A DNA stretch of 5,911 nt from Bordetella parapertussis (GTDB lineage Bacteria > Pseudomonadota > Gammaproteobacteria > Burkholderiales > Burkholderiaceae_C): positions 1 to 5,911 of the forward strand of contig CALQBT020000190.1 of assembly GCA_943328885.2 (NCBI GenBank), given 5' to 3'. Below, piece after piece: positions 1 to 4,630 of this stretch (its first letter is position 1; each line of letters begins with the position of its first letter). The position numbers and the translations under genes are program-made. The notes under the pieces are model-generated. The model had not been told where the DNA came from. It ran no database searches and saw nothing but the letters and a program-made list of their open reading frames with translations.

Positions 1-35
1 AAACTGTTGATTTATATAGAGTGTATCCACTTCAA

Positions 36-109
36 TCAACGATGGCAAATAGTTTTGTGCGAGGATTGCAAATCCGTCTAGCCCGGTTCGACTCCGGGTC
101 GCGCCTCCA
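36..109 (+). tRNA. Degenerate tRNA-Cys (GCA): intact 3' half, decayed 5' half
   Basis: Positions 61-109 read as the 3' half of a tRNA-Cys. The anticodon loop TTGCAAA is at 66-72 with anticodon GCA at 68-70. A perfect 5-bp T stem (82-86 with 94-98) encloses TTCGACT, and the 3' acceptor strand TCGCGCC (99-105) is followed by discriminator T and an encoded CCA (107-109). The 5' half does not fit. The 5' acceptor strand at 36-42 pairs at only three of seven positions, and the anticodon stem has an A62/G76 mismatch. GATGGCAAA at 41-49 nevertheless lies at the spacing expected of a tRNA-Cys D arm, so this half looks decayed rather than unrelated. The total of 74 nt equals the usual length as I remember it. 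I infer a non-functional tRNA relic or recombination-site copy, with a working copy elsewhere. The identity of the 3' half is secure; the cause of the 5' decay is not. Confidence 0.7.
63..109 (+). other. Putative attachment-site core in tRNA-Cys 3' end
   Basis: The conserved segment from the 3' side of the anticodon stem to CCA is the part of a tRNA gene that site-specific integrases usually use as crossover region. It is duplicated at the far end of such elements. Here it separates AT-rich DNA (1-60, 20 G/C of 60) from GC-rich DNA, and a tyrosine-recombinase-like relic lies about 130 bp downstream. The matching repeat would lie outside the window, so this is inference from context. Confidence 0.4.
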
Positions 110-110
110 G

Positions 111-148
111 AAAAAACCATTAAGTGACAATCACTTAATGGTTTTTTT
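111..148 (+). terminator. Strong bidirectional rho-independent terminator after tRNA-Cys
   Basis: Positions 111-127 pair perfectly with 131-147, giving a 17-bp stem with a CAA loop at 128-130. The top of the stem holds the G/C pairs, the base is six A-T pairs, and a T run covers 142-148. It starts two bases after the CCA end of the tRNA. The A run on the 5' side and the T run on the 3' side would let it work in both directions, so it would also stop transcripts coming leftward from the region at 150-376. Confidence 0.85.
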
Positions 149-388
149 GTATGTCCGGTCGCGTCGATGTAACGGTGGATGGAAGCCGATTTTCCGAATC
201 CGTCGAGGCTTCGATGACCACCGCAGCATTGCCGGGCTTGATGCGGACTTGTGCCCCAATATCACACCGGCTCTGCGCAGATCAACGCCAGCATTTGCCA
301 TCTCTGTAGCGGCTGTGTGCCTTCGTTCGCAGGGGGGTTTACCTTGGCGAGCTGGCAGCGGACTTGTGCGCAGCGCTACAGCAACCAC
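131..388 (-). pseudogene. Tyrosine recombinase (integrase) C-terminal relic
   Basis: On the minus strand, bases 325 to 242 encode residues with the pattern R-R-H-T-A-A-T-E-M-A-N-A-G-V-D-L, then a short linker and L-G-H-K-S-A. This fits the C-terminal catalytic core of phage-type tyrosine recombinases, where box II R-H-T is followed about 20 residues later by L-G-H. The histidine normally three residues before the box II arginine is a cysteine here (329-331), the upstream catalytic domain is missing, and no tyrosine follows in frame. A different frame at 160-180 gives H-R-Y (Tyr codon 171-169), which might be the displaced nucleophile region after a frameshift. The 5' end overlaps the stop region of the neighbouring oxidase gene, so the ends given are only those of the open frame. 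I infer a decayed integrase left by an element that targeted the adjacent tRNA-Cys. Chance resemblance is possible because the stretch is only about 28 residues. Confidence 0.45.
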
Positions 389-1524
389 TTTGCGCCTAAA
401 TCGTCGGTACTGGCGCAGCCCATCTGCCCCATCTGCAGATCGATCTCTCGCTTGAGGATCGCGATCGAGCGCGCTGCGCCTTGCTCGCGTCCGGCGATCG
501 CGCCATAGAGCATCGCGCGTCCGGCAAAGACGAAATCAGCGCCCAGGCACATCGCGGCCACCACATGCGACCCGCGTCGGATGCCGCTGTCGAACATCAC
601 GGCGATCGAGGGGGGCAGTGCTGCGCGGATGGCGGGCAGCACCTCCAGCGGCGAGGGCGCCAAGTCCAGTTGCCGGCCTCCATGGTTCGATACCAGCACG
701 CCGTCGGCGCCCAGGGCCACCGCGCGCCGGGCGTCGTCAGGATGCATCACGCCTTTGATGACCAGCTTGCCCGGCCAGCGCCGGCGGATCTCCTCGAAGT
801 CGTTCCAGGTCTGGCTGGCATCGGCGAGTTGAGCGGTCGACGCGATCGCGATCTCCCGGGCCGAAGACGCGGCGGTGGTTTCGGCCGACAACAGGTTCCT
901 GAATTTCGGCACACCGCCATGCGCCAGGTACTCGATGATCCAGCGCGGATGCAGCGCAGCTTCCAGAACATAGGGCAGCTTGAGCCTGAGCGATGAGCCG
1001 AAGCCGCTGCGGGTGTTGTGCTCTCGGTTCGGATGGACCGGCACGTCCACAGTGACCATCAGCACCTGAACGCCCAGATTCGCTGCTCGGGCCATCGTGG
1101 CGTACATCAGCGCCCGGTCGAGGCAGGGGTACAGCTGAAAAAAGACGTTCCCGTTGCCGGCTGCGACGACCTTGTCCAGGGGGTCGTTCGACACGTTGGA
1201 CAAGGTGAAAGGGATGCCAGCCTTGCCTGCAGCGGTGGCCAAGGCCAGGTCGGTGCCGGGTCGGGAAATCCCGGACAGACCCATCGGTGAGACGCCCAGC
1301 GGCATCGCGTACTCGCGCCCGAACAGCATGCTCGTCTGGGTTCGTCGGGAAGTGTCCATCAGATAGCGTGGCACCAAGCGCACGGCGTCGAATGCGGCTC
1401 GATTTCGGGCCATCCCGATCCCGTCTTCGACGCCACCCTCGACGTAACCAAGCACCGCGCGAGGCACATGACGGCGCGCGCAGTGCCTCAGATCTTCGAT
1501 GTTGACGGCATTCTCAAAATTCAT
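376..1524 (-). CDS. FMN-dependent alpha-hydroxy-acid oxidase/dehydrogenase (LldD/glycolate oxidase family)
   Basis: This 382-residue protein is a full-length member of the FMN-dependent 2-hydroxy-acid dehydrogenase family, which oxidises L-2-hydroxy acids such as lactate, glycolate or mandelate to 2-oxo acids in a TIM barrel. The recognised active-site set is complete: Tyr27 in GYVEGG, Tyr132 in QLYPC, Asp160 in TVDVP, Lys257 in VIKG, and His281 and Arg284 in SNHGGRQLD. FMN-phosphate motifs follow in DSGIRRG (312-318) and FAGRAMLYG (333-341). The segment at about 180-215 lies where the membrane-bound lactate and mandelate dehydrogenases carry their membrane-binding loop, so electrons may go to the quinone pool rather than to oxygen. 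The ATG is supported by AAGGA at 1533-1537, eight bases upstream. The gene is separated by 307 bp from the crotonase-family gene upstream and may have its own promoter. Substrate cannot be read from the sequence. The family call is very sure; lldD, mandelate or glycolate assignments are not separable here. Confidence 0.95.
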   Translation of the reverse strand: MNFENAVNIEDLRHCARRHVPRAVLGYVEGGVEDGIGMARNRAAFDAVRLVPRYLMDTSRRTQTSMLFGREYAMPLGVSPMGLSGISRPGTDLALATAAGKAGIPFTLSNVSNDPLDKVVAAGNGNVFFQLYPCLDRALMYATMARAANLGVQVLMVTVDVPVHPNREHNTRSGFGSSLRLKLPYVLEAALHPRWIIEYLAHGGVPKFRNLLSAETTAASSAREIAIASTAQLADASQTWNDFEEIRRRWPGKLVIKGVMHPDDARRAVALGADGVLVSNHGGRQLDLAPSPLEVLPAIRAALPPSIAVMFDSGIRRGSHVVAAMCLGADFVFAGRAMLYGAIAGREQGAARSIAILKREIDLQMGQMGCASTDDLGAKWLL

Positions 1525-1559
1525 GGTCGTGGTCCTTGCTCAGCGCTAGCCCAATCCCT

Positions 1560-1610
1560 GCCTGTTTATCTGCAAGGCATGAGTTGATCGTGCGGTGGTG
1601 ATAAACAGGC
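1560..1610. promoter_or_regulatory. Perfect 11-bp inverted repeat upstream of the oxidase gene
   Basis: GCCTGTTTATC at 1560-1570 is the exact reverse complement of GATAAACAGGC at 1600-1610, with a 29-bp spacer. The arms are 35 and 75 bp upstream of the oxidase start codon, on the upstream side of a gene read leftward. Arm-centre spacing is 40 bp, close to four helical turns. That would suit a regulator binding two sites on the same face, or a DNA loop. A transcript hairpin with a 29-nt loop is less likely to be stable. The regulator is unknown. Confidence 0.45.
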
Positions 1611-1635
1611 GGTTTCGCTGGCCGCCTGCTGCGCG

Positions 1636-1659
1636 CTGTTGGGCTGTTGGGCTGTTGGG
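1636..1659. repeat. Three tandem copies of CTGTTGGG
   Basis: The 8-bp unit CTGTTGGG is repeated three times without mismatch and is followed by a partial copy (CTGG). It lies in the non-coding gap upstream of the oxidase gene. Because eight is not a multiple of three, a change in copy number would alter spacing, not a reading frame. It is a plausible slippage site. Confidence 0.7.
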
Positions 1660-1831
1660 CTGGCTCTTCGGGTCAATGGGTGACGTCGATTCAGGCCCGG
1701 GCAGCGGCGAATCAGCGCAGCATCCAATCATTGGGCGTCTCGCTCAAGATCAGTCTGCGCAAACCGCTAAACCACACCGGCCCCTCGTTCGATCGCGCGC
1801 TCTAGTTTCAAATGAAGACTTGGCTGGCGTT

Positions 1832-2620
1832 TTAGCGGGCCTGGAACTTGCCCGGACGACGCTCGGCAACAGCACGCAGGCCTTCCTTGTTGTCCTCGGT
1901 GCGCGACAGCCACGACTGCTCGGCGCCTTCGCGGTCGGTCTGCTCCTGAACTTGTCCGGCGAGGTGACGACGCAAAGTCAAGCGTGTCGACTGCACCGCC
2001 AGCGGCGCGTTTTCGGCGATCGACGCGGCAAAAGCCAGCGCTGTCTCGCGCACGGAGGCCAGCGGCACCAGGCGATCGACCAGGCCCCATTGCAGCGCGG
2101 TTTCGCCGTCGATGCGCGCGCCCGTGAGGAACATTTCAGCCGCACGCTGCTGGCCGATCAGCCGCGGCAGGGTATGGGTCAGACCGAATCCCGGATGGAT
2201 GCCGAGCTTGACGAAATTGGCGGCAAAGCGCGCCTCGGGACTCGCGATCCGGAAGTCGGCGAACACCGCCAGGCCGAACCCGCCACCGATCGCCGGACCC
2301 TGCACCGCCGCGACCACCGGCTTCGTGTTCGAGAACAGCCGCACCGCCTCTTGGTACAGCGGATTGCGACTGCGCGGCACCGAGTCGTCAATCACCGACG
2401 CCCCGCGATTGTCGAAGTTGGCGCCAGCGCAAAAAGCCTTGCCTTCAGAGCATAGGACGATCGCGCGACATTCGCGTTCGTGGTCGAGATCCTCAAGCGC
2501 ATCGGCCAAATCGCGGATCAAGGCGTGGTCGAAGAAATTGTTCGGCGGTCGACGGATCTCGAGTTGCGCGACATGGGCGCTCAGGCTTACCGCGACATCT
2601 CCATAGCGTTCTTTCAGCAT
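1832..2620 (-). CDS. Enoyl-CoA hydratase/isomerase (crotonase) family protein lacking both catalytic glutamates
   Basis: This 262-residue protein is of normal length for a crotonase-fold acyl-CoA enzyme. The CoA-thioester oxyanion-hole segments are present as FCAGANF (63-69) and GPAIGGGFGLA (108-118). They are followed by the typical ADFRIASPEARFAANF block (121-136), GIHPGFG (140-146) and LTGARI (165-170). In rat mitochondrial crotonase the acid/base residues are Glu144 and Glu164. By motif alignment these correspond here to Gly116 and Phe136, so neither is kept. The protein should still bind and polarise acyl-CoA, but classical hydration by two glutamates is unlikely. It may be an isomerase, a hydrolase or lyase, or a hydratase using other residues. 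The ATG is preceded by GGAG at 2630-2633 with nine bases of spacing. The gene lies 273 bp after the small-protein gene and 307 bp before the oxidase gene on the same strand. The fold is certain; the reaction is not. Confidence 0.93.
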   Translation of the reverse strand: MLKERYGDVAVSLSAHVAQLEIRRPPNNFFDHALIRDLADALEDLDHERECRAIVLCSEGKAFCAGANFDNRGASVIDDSVPRSRNPLYQEAVRLFSNTKPVVAAVQGPAIGGGFGLAVFADFRIASPEARFAANFVKLGIHPGFGLTHTLPRLIGQQRAAEMFLTGARIDGETALQWGLVDRLVPLASVRETALAFAASIAENAPLAVQSTRLTLRRHLAGQVQEQTDREGAEQSWLSRTEDNKEGLRAVAERRPGKFQAR

Positions 2621-2893
2621 TGCTCATCACTCCGGTCAGGCCCGTGGGCCGCATGTATGGCCGACGGCATGTCGGCAACGAACTGTCTTGGAACCACTCG
2701 GCCCCAACCGCGATCATGCCTGCGCCGCACGAACCCCGCCAAACTGCCGCTTGCAAGCACCGGTCCTGGCGTGGGTTCAAGGGCGATCCGTCAAGGGGCT
2801 CTGCGCACAGCGCACACAGCTTGGGGGCCGGGTGGGTCAAACGCTTGGCGTTGACGCTGCTGCGCGCGCATGGGCAGATCGAGCCCAGCGGCC
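2621..2893. other. Intergenic region upstream of the crotonase-family gene
   Basis: This stretch of 273 bp has no gene I can support. Close to the crotonase-family start are two short perfect palindromes: GGCCC/GGGCC around a GT loop (2639-2650), and GCCGAC/GTCGGC around a 5-base loop (2660-2676). They lie within 60 bp of the start codon and could be operator or leader structures. No clear sigma-70 promoter pair is visible. Open frames through this region on both strands show no domain and no coding character. Confidence 0.4.
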
Positions 2894-3034
2894 TCATTTC
2901 CAGGGGCAGTGGAAACGGCGGTCGATGCCGGCCGCATAGTCGTGGTAGGTCATGCCCTCGCAGACCACCCGGTCGACAAAGACCGCCGCGCCCAGCGCGA
3001 GAACCAACAGCCACAGCAGCATCCGGCGCGACAT
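2894..3034 (-). CDS. Small membrane-anchored or exported protein, 46 residues, unknown function
   Basis: This reading frame starts with ATG at 3034 and ends with TGA at 2896-2894. It is preceded by a perfect AGGAGG (plus-strand CCTCCT at 3043-3048) eight bases upstream, the best ribosome site in the window. Residues 1-4 are MSRR. They are followed by a hydrophobic stretch at about 5-20 (MLLWLLVLALGAAVFV), then a short polar tail with Cys25, the sequence TYHDYAAGIDRR (29-40) and Cys43 near the end in FHCPWK. This is an N-in signal-anchor or a signal peptide with a tail of roughly 25 residues outside the cytoplasm. The two cysteines could form a disulfide there. Cys25 follows VDRVV, a poor lipobox, so a lipoprotein is less likely. 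It lies 91 bp after the dioxygenase gene on the same strand and could share its transcript. I do not recognise a family. Third-position G/C bias and the ribosome site support a real gene. Confidence 0.7.
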   Translation of the reverse strand: MSRRMLLWLLVLALGAAVFVDRVVCEGMTYHDYAAGIDRRFHCPWK

Positions 3035-3092
3035 CGGGCATTCCTCCTGAGGGCTGCGATGGCGGCAGCCGAGATCTTCATTCCAGTCATTC

Positions 3093-3120
3093 GTGCGCGA
3101 GACGTCGCAGCCTCGCGCAC
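3093..3120 (-). terminator. GC hairpin just after the dioxygenase stop codon, no T run
   Basis: GTGCGCGAG (3093-3101) pairs perfectly with CTCGCGCAC (3112-3120) around a 10-base loop, five bases beyond the dioxygenase stop in the direction of transcription. Its position suits a 3'-end hairpin that stabilises the message or slows polymerase. There is no T run after it on the minus strand, so it is not a standard intrinsic terminator, and read-through into the small-protein gene is possible. Confidence 0.35.
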
Positions 3121-3125
3121 AGCGT

Positions 3126-4001
3126 TCACAGCAGCGTAGGCGTCTCGAGATCGAGTGTGGTCACGCGCCTCAACTCCCGCTTGTGGTTCTTGTCGTCGTA
3201 GGCAAGACCCCGATGCATCGTCGTGCGGTTGTCCCAGACCACCAGGTCCCCGTGGCGCCACGCATGGCGATAGACAAACCGCGCTTGCGTGGCATGCTCC
3301 ATCAGGTCCCGCAGCAACAATCTGCCCTCTGGCACTGGCCAATCGATGATCCGGGAGGCATGCGCGGCAAGGTAGAGCGAGCAGCGCCCGGTGCCCGGAT
3401 GGATGCGAACGAGCGGGTGTACCGCCCCTTGCAGTTTTTCCGCCTCATCAGGCGCAAATTCAAAACCCAGGGTCTGTCTCGAGTAGGCAATCGAGTGGTG
3501 GACGCGAAGCCCTTGCAGCTTGTCTTTCGTTTGATCGTCGAGCGCGTCGTACGCCGCCCGCATGTCGGCGAATTCCGTGTCGGCGCGAACCGTGGGCACC
3601 ACTCGCGCCGAGAGCATCGAATAACGTCCGGCCGGATCCTGGAACGATGCGTCGGTGTGCCACAGCCGATTGCCCAATCCGTACTGTCGACGCCGATCAT
3701 CGGTTCTCAGGATCTCGCCGTTCTCGTCGACGTTGGAGATGTCCGACACCGCTTCATTGCCAAGCCGGCTCTTGCCGAGCGCGGCGGCGCCCGTTTTCGC
3801 GTGCAGCCTGCCGTCGAAACGCTGCGCAAAGTCCAGCTGCGAGGCGTCTGTGAAGGCCTGGTCGCGAAATACGAGCACGGCATGGTCGTTCATGCCGCTG
3901 CGGATATGCTCGAGCGTCGGGCGGTCGTGGACCTCGCGCAAATCGATCGGGCTCGCTTCGGCGACGAAGACGGGATGGAGCTTCTGGAAGCTGAGCTGCA
4001 T
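3126..4001 (-). CDS. TauD/TfdA-family Fe(II)/2-oxoglutarate-dependent dioxygenase, TfdA-like
   Basis: This 291-residue cytosolic protein is a full-length TauD/TfdA dioxygenase. It would use Fe(II), O2 and 2-oxoglutarate to hydroxylate a substrate, often cleaving an ether or sulfonate side chain. The metal triad is visible as His115-x-Asp117 in LWHTDASF and His263 in TMHRG. Thr142 in DTEF and the arginine cluster at 275-279 (RELRR) match the 2-oxoglutarate and carboxylate-binding parts. From memory, it follows 2,4-dichlorophenoxyacetate dioxygenase TfdA of Cupriavidus closely along its length: LHP near residue 9, DISNV, RYSMLSA, DMRAAYDAL, AHAS, EHATQ and FVYRH. It is therefore nearer to TfdA than to taurine dioxygenase. 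The N-terminus aligns residue for residue with TfdA, which supports this ATG although no good ribosome site precedes it. It is divergent from the DUF1330-family gene across 140 bp. Chromosomal TfdA-like enzymes often have unknown natural substrates, so I give no gene symbol. Confidence 0.93.
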   Translation of the reverse strand: MQLSFQKLHPVFVAEASPIDLREVHDRPTLEHIRSGMNDHAVLVFRDQAFTDASQLDFAQRFDGRLHAKTGAAALGKSRLGNEAVSDISNVDENGEILRTDDRRRQYGLGNRLWHTDASFQDPAGRYSMLSARVVPTVRADTEFADMRAAYDALDDQTKDKLQGLRVHHSIAYSRQTLGFEFAPDEAEKLQGAVHPLVRIHPGTGRCSLYLAAHASRIIDWPVPEGRLLLRDLMEHATQARFVYRHAWRHGDLVVWDNRTTMHRGLAYDDKNHKRELRRVTTLDLETPTLL

Positions 4002-4141
4002 GGCTGGCCTGAATGCGCAGTGCGGAGCCCGAACCCTAGCACAGGGGAGCGGCCTTGAGCCGCCGGGCAGGGAATTCGCGCGCTGTGGGCCTGTCGTCCG
4101 GCGCGCCAGGGTCAGATGACAGAAAAACGAGGTGACAAGCG
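4002..4141. promoter_or_regulatory. Divergent promoter region between dioxygenase and DUF1330-family gene
   Basis: The two genes start 140 bp apart on opposite strands, so both promoters and any shared operator must lie here or within the gene ends. A short palindrome GCGGC/GCCGC around CTTGA is at 4049-4063, and another palindrome, GGCGCGCC, is at 4100-4107. No clear -35/-10 pair is visible. GAGGTGA at 4129-4135 is the ribosome site of the plus-strand gene. Confidence 0.4.
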
Positions 4142-4516
4142 ATGGCTGGACCGAAAGAATTCAATGCTGAGGCGATCGCCGGCCTGCCCGACGAGGAGCC
4201 GGTGGTCATGGTCAACCTGCTGCAGTTGCGCGACCGTGCGGCCTACAAGCGCTACAGCGAGCTCACGATGCCGCTGATCAAGGCGCGCGGCGGCACGGTG
4301 CTGTGGGCAGGCGACGGCCAGGCGGTGGCGTTCGGCGACGCCCAGGCCGACCGCTGGGACTATGTGGTCTTGGTGCGCTACCCCACGCGGGCGTCATTCC
4401 TCGACATGATGCGTTCGCCCGAGTACCAGGCGGCGAACCTGCATCGTGAGGAGGCGGTGACGAAACACGTCATCATCGTGAGCACCGAAACCTACTCCAA
4501 GCTGATGCCCAAGTGA
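4142..4516 (+). CDS. DUF1330-family protein (dimeric alpha-beta barrel fold)
   Basis: This 124-residue protein has the layout of the DUF1330 family, a ferredoxin-like fold that forms dimeric alpha-beta barrels. Residues 20-28 (PVVMVNLLQ) form the first strand, 33-48 (AAYKRYSELTMPLIKA) the first helix with the family's typical Y-x-x-Y spacing, and 50-58 a glycine turn and strand. The stretch 72-80 (WDYVVLVRY) is another strand, and 84-98 contains the signature-like FLDMMRSPEYQ. There is no signal peptide, so it is probably cytosolic. The start is supported by GAGGTGA at 4129-4135, six bases upstream. It is the only plus-strand gene here, divergent from the TfdA-like gene and convergent with the acyl-CoA dehydrogenase. 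DUF1330 proteins have no established general activity. Its place beside a dioxygenase suggests a role as a small catabolic enzyme or ligand-binding partner, but that is inference. Confidence 0.9.
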   Translation: MAGPKEFNAEAIAGLPDEEPVVMVNLLQLRDRAAYKRYSELTMPLIKARGGTVLWAGDGQAVAFGDAQADRWDYVVLVRYPTRASFLDMMRSPEYQAANLHREEAVTKHVIIVSTETYSKLMPK

Positions 4517-4536
4517 GCAGGCCCCAGCGGCACTGT

Positions 4537-4561
4537 CTTTGCGCCGCGTCGCGGCGCAAGG
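4537..4561. terminator. GC-rich hairpin between convergent genes
   Basis: TTGCGCCGC (4539-4547) pairs perfectly with GCGGCGCAA (4551-4559) around a GTC loop. One G-T and one C-G pair extend the stem to 4537/4561. It lies 20 bp after the DUF1330-family stop and about 70 bp past the acyl-CoA dehydrogenase stop, where a shared terminator is expected. Neither side has a T run, so it may act with Rho or as a message-stabilising hairpin. Confidence 0.5.
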
Positions 4562-4630
4562 CATGTTGTGGTTCACGCCAACGCCCGCGTGCAGCGAAAA
4601 CCGAGCTGGAGCGCTCGCGTCGGGCGGCTT

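Larger units (their letters stand above)
1525..1831. other. Intergenic region with inverted repeat, tandem repeat and possible gene remnant
   Basis: These 307 bp lie between the crotonase-family stop and the hydroxy-acid oxidase start, and I see no complete gene in them. They hold an 11-bp inverted repeat (1560-1570/1600-1610) and three copies of an 8-bp unit (1636-1659). On the plus strand, 1674-1804 reads openly to a TAG with codons that look coding-like (for example SLGVSLKISLRKPLNHTGPSFD, then a stop after RAL). The frame has no start or recognisable family, so it may be a decayed gene tail or chance. The promoter of the oxidase gene probably lies at the low-coordinate end, but I cannot pick a convincing -35/-10 pair. 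Confidence 0.5.

Noticed and set aside
21..455. Plus-strand open frame across the tRNA and terminator
   Set aside because: It runs through the tRNA-Cys, the hairpin terminator and the end of the oxidase gene, and has no protein-like features.
1595..2455. Plus-strand open frame of 286 codons
   Set aside because: It is antisense to the crotonase-family gene for most of its length, has low-complexity Arg/Gln/His-rich translation and shows no domain. It is a GC-driven shadow frame.
2493..3041. Minus-strand open frame of 182 codons starting at 3041
   Set aside because: It overlaps the start of the crotonase-family gene and the 46-residue gene in another frame. Its ATG is only one base from the AGGAGG, and the translation is Arg/Pro/Cys-rich without domain character.
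3093..3120. Intrinsic terminator for the dioxygenase gene
   Set aside because: The hairpin is perfect but has no T run on the minus strand, so it is listed only as a low-confidence 3'-end hairpin.
3093..4058. Plus-strand open frame of 321 codons
   Set aside because: It lies opposite the TfdA-like dioxygenase, whose motifs are unmistakable on the other strand, and its own translation matches no family.
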